NCBI GenBank assembly: GCA_902984215.1
Contig: CADWAF010000400.1
Span: 1 to 37,499, forward strand
Origin: Willaertia magna
Lineage: Eukaryota; Heterolobosea; Eutetramitea; Acrasida; Naegleriidae
Reading direction: 5' to 3'
Length of the DNA: 37,499 nucleotides
Position numbers and translations under genes: made by a program. The notes below the pieces were generated by a model. That model was given only the letters and a program-made list of their open reading frames with translations, was not told where the DNA came from and did no database searches. This document shows positions 20,701 through 29,103 of this stretch, one piece after another. The first letter of the stretch is position 1. Each line of letters starts with the position of its first letter.

Positions 20701-23700
20701 TCTCACATTATTTTATATTATCTTTCCTAATAAATTGAAACCTTCTAATGTATTTATTTTTAGTAATTAATGCCTATCTACTTATATATCCTATCATTTC
20801 TATAAACTCTCCTGCTATAATAAATTGTAAAGTTGCTTCAATTTTTAAAAAATAACTAAATACACATCTATTACTACTTCCAAAACTTGCTACTTTCTTT
20901 ACTACTTTTGAAATGAATAAATTAAATAAATACTTATTATCATTATATTTTATAAACAATAAATTATTAGCTTTTTTGTTTATATACAATTTAAGATATT
21001 CTTTAATAATTTTAACTGAACATAAAAGACTATCTTTAATTGATTTAATTAAAATATTATTTGTATCATTATTATTTTAATCTGTTTTATACTATTGTAT
21101 GAAAATTGTTATAAACTTACTTTTAAGTTTATTAAAAACTAATTGATTAAGTGAAATTTTACATATTTTTCTTGGTCTACATAAGTATTTATAATTAATA
21201 GTAATTATTGTAGCAAATATTTTTTAATAAAAAACCTATTTCAGTGTGTTAAAATTATTGAATAATTTATTTTTTAATTAATGCTTCAAATAATAAATAA
21301 AAAAAGCTTCTCTTTTAAGTTTTTCTTTTAAAAGTCTTTTATAATATTTAATATCAACTTTTTTAATACCTAAAAGTCTATTTGACTATTTGAAATAAAA
21401 ATTATTCTTGTTAGTAAAAAATTGAATAACAAATTTAAATAAAGCTATTACAATACTTTTATTTATAGCTATAAGATGAGAAATAAATAGTTTATTAGTT
21501 TTTAATTTGTTTAAGTTCAATAAAAACTAAAAACAAAAACCTTCATAAGGTTTAAACACTTTATTATAATTTTTAAACATATTTAAAACAATTTGATTTT
21601 CAATAAGAAAAGTATTAATTTTATTATAATTTAATATTTGTTTCCATTTGTTTGAATAGTGATCAGATTTTAAAATAAATAGATAAATTTTTTAACATTT
21701 CTTCTAAAAAATGTGTTATAACATTTTATTTTTAAATCTTTCTCTAATTTAATGCAATCCTTAAGAGAATTGAAAACTAAAATACTAATACTCACTTTAA
21801 AACTATGATTACTCTTTTTGCTTTTAATTTTATAATATAAAAGAGTACTAGTTGAATTATTTTAAAAAGTAATATAACTCTTTCTTAAATATAACATAGT
21901 ATACTTTTTAAAAATAATTTTTCTTGGGCTACTAATAAAAAAATTTTTAAAACTATTTTCAATTTTTTCTTGTTTTTATGTATTATTTCTTTTAAATTCT
22001 TCCATTCCCCAATAAACATTTAATTATTTATTATAATACCATATTTTATTAATAAAAAATCTGTTGCTATTATAATTAAGTTTATTTTTAATTCTAATAA
22101 AATTGTTTTGTTTATTAGAATTATCTTTTTTTTAATTAATAAGTCCTTTAAAACACCTTTATTTATTATCATTAATTTGTTATAATCTATAGTATTTTAT
22201 AAAACTATCAACATATTTTTCTTTAATCTCCATAAAAGTAAACTAATAATTAAGATAACTAAATTTATAAATTTTAATTTCTCAATCAATTTGACTATCT
22301 TTTTTAATATTACTTTCACTCTGTTCTAACCTTTTCAAATAAATTTCTTTATTATTAAAATAATTTAAGTCTTTTTGTCTAAAAAAATAAATAAAATTTT
22401 TTAAATTAAGTCTATTGTAAATCTTAAGTATTTCAATAATTGTATTAGAATAAAAATACTTTTTTTATATTAAATAATCCAACCTAAATCCTGAAGTAAG
22501 TTGATAACAGTGTTTGTATGTATTAAGTTAATGTTTTAACTTTTTACTACAATCAAAAAGTCATCTATATAAACAAAAACTATAATGTTTTAATTTTTCA
22601 ATACTTTAATTTGTTTTTTCATAATTTTTGTAAAGAATTAAGATGTTAAATTTGATTTAAAGAAAAAACATTAAAATTAAAAGTTTTCTCCTTCTATTTG
22701 AAACCCAGTAGGTTTTTTGAATTTTGATATATTGAAATGTAAAAATTACTTTTTTTAGATCTAACTTTATTATTTACTAACTTTTCTTTAAAAATTTTAT
22801 AATCATTATAAACATGTCTAACTTGAAATGAATTTAAACTTTTATTTACTTTTCATAAATTTAAAATCAGTCTAAACTAATTTAAACTCTTATTTGGAAC
22901 TAAATAAATTGAATTTAATACTACGTTTTTATTTAAAAATAATTTTTTCTAAAATTATTATACTCATTTTTTTATCTATTCAAACTATCTCCTTCAATTA
23001 AATGATTGTATTGTTTCTAAAGTTTATTTACTTTATTTTGTTCAAATTAAAAATAATTCTATAATAAATCTAGTTCACTATCATATATCTAATAAACCAA
23101 TTTCTTTTCACCTTTTAAAAAATAAACTCAACTTTTTTGTTATAATTAAGTTACTATTAATTAGAATTATTACTAAAATTACTTCTATTACTATTATTAT
23201 TTTTATAATTTTTATTATTGCTATTGAGTTTTTATTTTTTAATATTGTTGTTAGAGTTATTATTATATTTATTCTTTTCAGCTTGACCTTTATTATTATA
23301 ATATACTTGAAAACTAGCAGCATTATTAGTTTTTTGAATTAATATTTTAATTAGATTATCTTTTTTGTTATTCTTTAATTTTCTTAACAATCTTTATTAA
23401 GGCATATTCTAATGGGTTTTCATATATGTAATATTAAAAATTTCTAGTTTTGCTACTATATTACTTTTTTAATACCAAATTTAATAGTAATCTTTTTAAA
23501 AACTAATAATAATACAACTAATTTTTCTAATTATATCTTAACAGTAAAGTCAATTATTATAAAAGCAGTAATTTGAATTTTATTCTATTAATTATACATA
23601 AAAAAGTCCAATTTTATGAATTCTACTTTAACCTTTTATACTTAGTGGTAAGAAAGAATTTAATATAATTTAAATTAAATAAAATACCACTATACTTTCT

Positions 23701-24330
23701 AAAAAGTTCACTAATATAATTATTAAAATCTATTTTAGTTTTATATTAAACTTTTTAATTTCTTTAATTATAAAACCAACTTTAACTAAATCCTGAATAA
23801 TATTAATATAATTGTCAACAATAGAAGAACTGAAGTTAAGATTAACTTTTTTGTTATTTTTTTTATATTATTATTATCACTTATATTATTAATATTAGTG
23901 TTTGTATTATTTTTATTACTAATATTATTGATTAAATTGAGTAATTTTTTAGTTTTGTTGTTGTTATTGAGATTTTTGTTTGTATTTTAGCTTTAATTAA
24001 TATTTTAATTGTTGTTAAGTAAATTAAAAATTTACTATTATTGTAATAAAATTAAACTAAGATTGACTTGATTGTTGGTTAAAATAATATTAAATGAAGA
24101 TGCATTATTATTGTTAATATTAAAACTATTAATACTATTAACATTAAGCTATAACATATTAAATAAATTATTGAAATTATTTAAATCATTATTTAGTAAA
24201 CTAAAGTTAAAACTTTTTAAATTAATGTTATTTATATTTAAAATTCTATTAAAAGAACTAAATAATCTAGAATTATTAATATTATTTGAACTGTTCTAAG
24301 ATATAGTTTGTATGATATGTAATAAATTGT
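20700..24330 (-). mobile_element. DIRS-like tyrosine-recombinase retroelement (Gag - RT/RNase H - YR), minus strand, decayed
   Basis: Read leftward. Gag-like region (about 24300-23000): Asn/Ser-rich, ending in ASFQVYYNNKGQAEKN and an Asn/Lys-rich tail. Reverse transcriptase (about 22800-22350): IKLDLKKSNFYISIYQNS, then FFTKIMK, then VFVYIDDFLIV (YIDD codons 22560-22571), then LLQDLGWII and YLRFTID, the order seen in DIRS/Ngaro RTs. A frame of over 300 codons (about 22330-21700) with TAA/TAG and one TGA (SQID-TGA-EIKIY) follows. The tyrosine recombinase lies at the 3' end. RT and YR are in the arrangement diagnostic of DIRS-order elements; no LTRs, integrase or protease are seen. Frameshifts are present near the RT fingers. 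It would not be mobile as written. Confidence 0.7.
20740..21230 (-). pseudogene. Tyrosine recombinase domain of the DIRS-like element
   Basis: Landmarks in order: YLCRPRKICKISL (family 'LRPSEl', first catalytic Arg), QYKTDx with TAA at 21077-21079 where DIRS recombinases have KTDQ, LLCSVKIIKEYL (family CPVxxLxxYL), then FSYFLKIEATLQFIIAG (family 'HSLRIGAAT...AG', the H-x-x-R box) and MIGYISR-x-ALITKNKYIR (family 'LGRWxSxAYxxYIR', which contains the catalytic Tyr). Most departures from the family (H to Y, S to F, R to K, G to E, E to K) need only C-to-T or G-to-A. The domain is recognisable but has lost its His and second Arg. Confidence 0.6.
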
Positions 24331-24362
24331 ATTTTATTGTATTATTTATTGTATTATTATTT

Positions 24363-24522
24363 TTAGTCAATCTTATGAAGATTATAATATTAGTAAAAAT
24401 ATTTTTTAATGGAAAACTATTAAATAATAAAAACTATAAAAGCAGTTATTTATATATTCAATTTTCTTACTAATTCTTACTTTTTGTAAACAAAAAAGTT
24501 ACATATTTATATAAACTTTCAA
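24363..24522 (+). repeat. Composite repeat, segments x1+x2 (5' border of the DIRS-like element)
   Basis: x1 matches 8203-8335, and x2 is identical over about 35 bp to the repeat at 20619. It lies just upstream of the Gag-like start on the minus strand, as expected for a terminal repeat. Confidence 0.7.
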
Positions 24523-24823
24523 AATTAAAATTACAAAAATTGTAAAATTACAATTAAACTTTTAAAAGTGTAGTATTTAAATATATAAAATACTTTAACT
24601 ACTTTTACAATTTAAAATTATTGATTTCTATAAGGGTAACAAATAAAGGCAATATAAAAGATTTAATAAATATCTGTTTGCTATTTATATTAAATAATAT
24701 AATTTTTAAGGTTCTTTAGGTATTTTTTTATAAAAATTTAGGGTATAAAAATATTATTATTTTTATAAATTATTTTGAAAATTGTTTACAATTTGAATTG
24801 GTCCTTTCAAAAAGCTTAAAAAA
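24523..24823. other. AT-rich junction and FKBP 5' region
   Basis: This is where the mobile block ends and host DNA resumes. The FKBP promoter must lie here. No TATA-like or other motif can be singled out in such AT-rich DNA. Confidence 0.4.
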
Positions 24824-25204
24824 ATGTCTGCAATCCCAGTCTCACAAGATGGAAAGGTAACCAAACAAATCTTGAAGGAAGGTAGTGGTGAACAAACCCC
24901 ACCTGGTAGTGGTGAACAAACCCCACCTTTAAAATCTCAAGTTTATGTACATTACACTGGAGTTTTAGAATCAAATGGTAAAGAATTTGATAGTTCCGTC
25001 AGAAGAGGAGAACCATTCGTTTTTACTTTAGGTGTCGGAGAAGTTATTAGAGGTTGGGATTTATGCGTTAAAACAATGAAACTCGGAGAGAAATGTAAAT
25101 GTACCATCCCTTCCGATTATGCTTATGGTAACTCAGGAGTTGGTAAAATTATTCCTCCAAAAGCAACCTTAGTTTTCGATATTGAATTATTAAAGTGGGA
25201 ATAA
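24824..25204 (+). CDS. FKBP12-like peptidyl-prolyl cis-trans isomerase
   Basis: 126 residues, a single FKBP domain. It catalyses Xaa-Pro isomerisation and would bind FK506/rapamycin, most likely in the cytosol. Family landmarks: [35 protein letters not shown] (floor of the active site, with the invariant Trp), [20 protein letters not shown] (the Tyr and flap), and a typical end IELLKWE just before TAA. That ending shows TAA is a true stop in this genome. There is no signal peptide. It is about 18 residues longer than FKBP12 because of the N-terminal extension, which contains a perfect 24-bp tandem duplication (GSGEQTPP twice). The next gene follows after 54 bp in the same frame. Confidence 0.95.
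   Translation: MSAIPVSQDGKVTKQILKEGSGEQTPPGSGEQTPPLKSQVYVHYTGVLESNGKEFDSSVRRGEPFVFTLGVGEVIRGWDLCVKTMKLGEKCKCTIPSDYAYGNSGVGKIIPPKATLVFDIELLKWE
24881..24928 (+). repeat. Perfect 24-bp tandem duplication inside the FKBP gene
   Basis: GGTAGTGGTGAACAAACCCC plus ACCT occurs twice in direct succession (24881-24904, 24905-24928), adding eight residues to the loop before the first FKBP strand. The identity of the copies points to a recent event. Confidence 0.95.
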
Positions 25205-25258
25205 ATTTCTTTCTTAAAAAACATCTTCTTTTAAGCCTTCCTATCAATTCTCTCAATA

Positions 25259-26647
25259 ATGGCTCGCTTGTTATCGCTGCGCGGGATTGCTTATTGTCAG
25301 CAAAAATTGTTAAAAAAAATGTTACGTAGATTGGTAGTGAGAGGAAATTATTTTTTAAAAAGTAGTAGAACTTGTTTATTGTTGAAAAAGAATTTTAATA
25401 TTTCTTCTTCTTCTTCTTTCTATCACATTAATAAATGTATCTTTTCTAAAGATATTAATTTAAATCAACAGCCATTAGATCATAACAATAATGAAGGTTC
25501 ATTAGATAATTTATTAATTGATATATTTGATTTACGTAATGCTACTTTTATAAGTGAAATGGATTCATTAAATGAAACATTAAAAAATGCAGAATCCTTT
25601 TTACAAAATTTAGAATCATTACTTATTCAATCAAATAAAAAAAAAGTAGAAAATGAGGAAAAAGTAACAAAAATTGCAGGACATGTATTACCATTAGAAT
25701 GTTGGAATATTGTAAATTTATTATTAAAAAGAACATTTTTAAATATTCATGGATTTAATGATTTTGAAAATGCTAAATTAGATATTGATAAATTAAAATA
25801 TATTTCAGATAAATGTGAATTATTATTATGTGTAAATAATGGTAATTTAGAGAATGAAGAAGGTTTATTAATTGAAAAATTAAAGAATATGGTTTTAATT
25901 TTAGAAAAGGAAATTGAATTATATCAATTAACAAATCATTTAAAAGAATTGGAAGATTCACTTAATAATGATGAAAATAAAGACCAAATTAGAAATCAAA
26001 TGGTTGAATTATTAGAACATCGTTTTCAAATCTATTTTGATTTTGGAAATGGTAAAGAAGCACATTCTGATATTTGTAAAGCAATTCAAATGTTAGAAGA
26101 AGATTTAAAAAAGAAGACAGAAGAACAAGAAGATGGTATTGATACAACAATTAAAAATAATTTAGCTAAATGTTATCTTTTGAGGGCTAAATTATTTTTC
26201 ACAATTTTATCAGATTTTAATTCAGAAGTTATTTTAGATAAAATTAGAGAAGGTAATCAATTTGTTTTAGAAGAGATTAAATATAAATTAATTCAATTAT
26301 GTGAAGTATTAGATGTAGACCATAGAGAGTTATTTAATCCAAAAGAAGGTGATGAGCTATCTGCTATGGTATTCTTACGTTCTGCTAAATATCAAGCCAA
26401 GGCTGGTTATAAAATTAGAGATGATATTACTAGAGCTAAGGAATTGGATCCTGAAATGGTTGAACAAGATGTTACTTTTAAACATATTTCAGAATTTAGT
26501 CAGAAAACTCATGCTAATAGAAGAAAATTAGGTTTTGTAATACTTTTCTTTATTGTCACAACTGTTTCTTTAAGTTATTTTGTTAAAGCTTTAGAGAAGA
26601 ATGTAGGGGAGAAACCAACAACTAAAACAACAGAAGCTAAGAAATAA
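25259..26647 (+). CDS. Tail-anchored helical (TPR-like) protein with a mitochondrial-type N-terminus
   Basis: 462 residues. The N-terminus (MARLLSLRGIAYCQQKLLKK, then MLRRLVVRG) is rich in Arg, Lys, Leu and Ser without acids, like a mitochondrial targeting peptide. The body is entirely helical with heptad-like Leu patterns. Residues 250-400 have helix pairs reminiscent of TPR units (IKNNLAKCYLLRAKLFF, AMVFLRSAKYQAKAGYKI, ITRAKELDPEMVEQD). A single hydrophobic segment near the C-terminus (LGFVILFFIVTTVSLSYFV) precedes a short basic tail, suggesting an anchor in a mitochondrial membrane. The first ATG is used; a second at 25319 would still leave a basic N-terminus. No family is recognised. Confidence 0.75.
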   Translation: MARLLSLRGIAYCQQKLLKKMLRRLVVRGNYFLKSSRTCLLLKKNFNISSSSSFYHINKCIFSKDINLNQQPLDHNNNEGSLDNLLIDIFDLRNATFISEMDSLNETLKNAESFLQNLESLLIQSNKKKVENEEKVTKIAGHVLPLECWNIVNLLLKRTFLNIHGFNDFENAKLDIDKLKYISDKCELLLCVNNGNLENEEGLLIEKLKNMVLILEKEIELYQLTNHLKELEDSLNNDENKDQIRNQMVELLEHRFQIYFDFGNGKEAHSDICKAIQMLEEDLKKKTEEQEDGIDTTIKNNLAKCYLLRAKLFFTILSDFNSEVILDKIREGNQFVLEEIKYKLIQLCEVLDVDHRELFNPKEGDELSAMVFLRSAKYQAKAGYKIRDDITRAKELDPEMVEQDVTFKHISEFSQKTHANRRKLGFVILFFIVTTVSLSYFVKALEKNVGEKPTTKTTEAKK

Positions 26648-26744
26648 GAATTTGTTTTATTTTTGTTTTTAATTTACACGTTAATTTACATTCACACAAT
26701 AAAATTTACAAGATTTGGATAATGTTGTCAACAATTACAAAAAA

Positions 26745-28532
26745 TTAAAATACAAATGCTAAAATAACTAAACCAATCATTAAGAAGGCTTGTACTTTGC
26801 TAAAGTTTGTATTTGCTGCACTTCTTGTACCATTGTTATTCTTATTGTCGCCAGATCCCTTAGTACCAGCAGCAACACTGAATGCTTTTTGAGTAAGGGA
26901 ACCAACTTGTGTAGTTGCAACAATACTTCTTTTTCTTGCTGTATTACTTGGTTGATAAGAACTTTCAATAGTAAGGAAACAAGTACGATCTATATTGTCA
27001 CGAATTGCTGCTGGTATACCAAATTGGAAACCATAGTTTTGAGTTGAAGTTGTTGGAATAACATCAGTATTTAATCCACCTGCACGAACTGCTGTACCAT
27101 TAAGGAAAATAAGTGTACTAAAATCAGCTCTAACTGCATTTCTACAATCTACAACTGATGGAATAGATTCAAATGGAAGATAACAACACATTGCAACAGT
27201 GTATGGAGCAATTTCTCTGAAATTCAAATCTGCTGCTTCTGGAGCTTCAACTCTAACATTAATAGTATCAGTTGGAGCAAATTGAGATCTAGGAATAGTA
27301 AATGCTGCATCTGCATAAGTAAGGGCAGTAGTATTGAAAATAAGTTGTTGTGTAATTGGTCCACCAACTGTGGTATATTGTAAACTATATGGAATTTGGA
27401 AAACGCCATTTGCAGTAGTTGTAAATATCAAATTATAATCACCAAAGAAGTTAACCACACCATTAATAACATTTGATTGCATAGCAATATAATAAATAGT
27501 AGTACTGTTGACAACACCTCCAAATATAGCATCAGTTACTGTGAATGTAAATGGACCAGTTACTGACCAAGAGGTTGCATTTTGTTGTACAGTTGTCATG
27601 ACAATGAAACGGATTTCTAAACGACCTAAATCGTTGACAAAGATCTTGGTTGGTTTTAAGGTACTTTCTGGTGAAGTTTGGTTAAAGTTAACTCTTGTAA
27701 CAGCTAAAGCAATTGATAAAACATATCTTTGAGAATAGACAACTTGATAACAATTAAGTTCTTGTTGTCCAGTTCCTGGCCAAGTAGTAACTTGAGTAAT
27801 CATATAAGTAGCCCACATATTAGCAACGATATCGATAACACCACCATTAGTGATTTGTTGAACATTTGGATTTGCAAGGAATTGATTAAGGGTTGCTTGA
27901 TAAATATAAGTATTAAACCAATTTGTGGATCTAAGCAATTGGAAACCATCACGAATAAAATCTGATTGAGTACATTGTTCTTTTCTTGAAAGACCAAGAT
28001 TAAAGTTTACTTCAGGAGTATCAAACACTCTCTTGAATACAGTAATTCTTAATGTGACAATAAGAGTATCTGGATCAATATCAGCTTCGAAGATTGGACG
28101 AGGAGCACCAACAGTACCTCTATTAAAGGCAGAGAAGGTAACTGCAACAGTTGATTCTTGACTAAGCAATCCAAGGGTTGTATCTTGAGCTACTAGAGTA
28201 TAAGATGGGATTTGTTGATTATTTGCATGTTGGAAGTTAACTAAACCAGCAGATAAATCTCCTTGGGTGAATTGAGTGACAGGAGTATAGGTACCAGTTG
28301 CTGTGTTTAAAAGTCTAAATTGACCATTGGTAATTGCAACTACACGATAAATAACTCTGGCTGGAGAAGGTGCTCCATTTTCTAAGGAAGCTAAATTTGC
28401 TGAAGTTAATGTAACATTGTCACCATTGAACAAGCTAATAGTGTTAACTGTAATCTGTAACAGATTCTGACAATTGACTACCGATAACATCAAGCCAAAA
28501 AGCACAAGTAAAATTATACCAGTTGATCTCAT
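26745..28532 (-). CDS. Large secreted, probably GPI-anchored surface protein
   Basis: 595 residues with a clear signal peptide (MRSTGIILLVLFGLMLSVVNC) and a C-terminal hydrophobic tail (FSKVQAFLMIGLVILAFVF) ending the protein with no cytoplasmic residues, preceded by a Gly/Asn/Ser-rich spacer: the layout of a GPI-attachment signal. The body is beta-rich, with many Thr, Val, Asn and Gln, numerous N-x-S/T sites and a few widely spaced Cys. All Gln codons are CAA. The codon pattern is richer in G+C than the mobile block. A single-pass anchor without GPI is the alternative. No domain is recognised; cell adhesion or a protective coat are only guesses. It converges with the upstream gene, with about 97 bp between the stops. 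Confidence 0.8.
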   Translation of the reverse strand: MRSTGIILLVLFGLMLSVVNCQNLLQITVNTISLFNGDNVTLTSANLASLENGAPSPARVIYRVVAITNGQFRLLNTATGTYTPVTQFTQGDLSAGLVNFQHANNQQIPSYTLVAQDTTLGLLSQESTVAVTFSAFNRGTVGAPRPIFEADIDPDTLIVTLRITVFKRVFDTPEVNFNLGLSRKEQCTQSDFIRDGFQLLRSTNWFNTYIYQATLNQFLANPNVQQITNGGVIDIVANMWATYMITQVTTWPGTGQQELNCYQVVYSQRYVLSIALAVTRVNFNQTSPESTLKPTKIFVNDLGRLEIRFIVMTTVQQNATSWSVTGPFTFTVTDAIFGGVVNSTTIYYIAMQSNVINGVVNFFGDYNLIFTTTANGVFQIPYSLQYTTVGGPITQQLIFNTTALTYADAAFTIPRSQFAPTDTINVRVEAPEAADLNFREIAPYTVAMCCYLPFESIPSVVDCRNAVRADFSTLIFLNGTAVRAGGLNTDVIPTTSTQNYGFQFGIPAAIRDNIDRTCFLTIESSYQPSNTARKRSIVATTQVGSLTQKAFSVAAGTKGSGDNKNNNGTRSAANTNFSKVQAFLMIGLVILAFVF

Positions 28533-29103
28533 TTTGATAATAATTGTTATTTACAATTAATAATGTTTTTTTTGTTGTTGAATTTCATGTTGTATAATTT
28601 TCTACACTATTTATAATAAAAATAACCATGGTGATTGTGTATTATTAAACACAGAAGATTTGGCCCAATAAAACGCAAAAAGGAGGTTGCTAATTGTTTG
28701 ACCTTATATATAGTTGATTAACATTCTCACTCAAGGACTTCATTTTGCTGAAATAATCACTTGTCAGTAAGAAAATGTAAATTTATAAATTTTGTAACAC
28801 TTCCAAATGTTTCAAATAGTAAAATACTCAATTATCAAGATAGACCAAATAATAACTAAATGTGCAACTTATAAATACTATTAATTCGTTATTGAAAATT
28901 AAACTTGTTAGAGTTGTAGTAAAAGCGTAATTTTGAGTCATATTTGGTAATTGATCACTTTTGACATTTTGATGCTGTTTTTAATATGCAAGTTTTCCCT
29001 TTTTAAAAGTTCTTTGCGTTAGTATCATTGAAGATGTTGTTCATCATACAACAAGTAGATAAGTAATAATAGTAAATGGTGAGTTAGTCAATTATCTAGT
29101 TAT
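28533..29103. other. Intergenic region between divergent and tandem host genes
   Basis: 570 bp that contain the promoter of the surface protein and the 3' region of the ZZ-GNAT gene. No ORF, repeat or RNA gene is seen. Confidence 0.5.

Noticed and set aside
23108..24299. Ile/Leu-rich ORFs at 23108-23323 (minus) and 24072-24299 (plus)
   Set aside because: They are shadows of the Asn-rich Gag-like region of the DIRS-like element, which reads better in another frame on the minus strand.
2375..24300. The mobile block as assembly contamination from an organism with another code
   Set aside because: Not excluded, but both edges run into host-like DNA without an obvious break, three unrelated elements share the pattern, and a contaminant would not normally be embedded between host genes. 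Long reads across 2.2-2.4 and 24.4-24.8 kb would settle it.
7868..24522. LTR retrotransposon with long terminal repeats
   Set aside because: The direct repeats are split in pieces and the associated enzyme set is RT plus tyrosine recombinase, not protease-integrase. DIRS-like fits better.
7842..24800. Suppressor tRNA gene within the mobile block
   Set aside because: I looked for T-loop sequences (GTTCRANYC) with a matching cloverleaf. The few partial matches, such as ATTCGAATTC near 16345, have no acceptor or anticodon stem.
26780..27997. Several ORFs of 60-85 codons on both strands
   Set aside because: All are alternate-frame shadows of the 595-residue surface protein.
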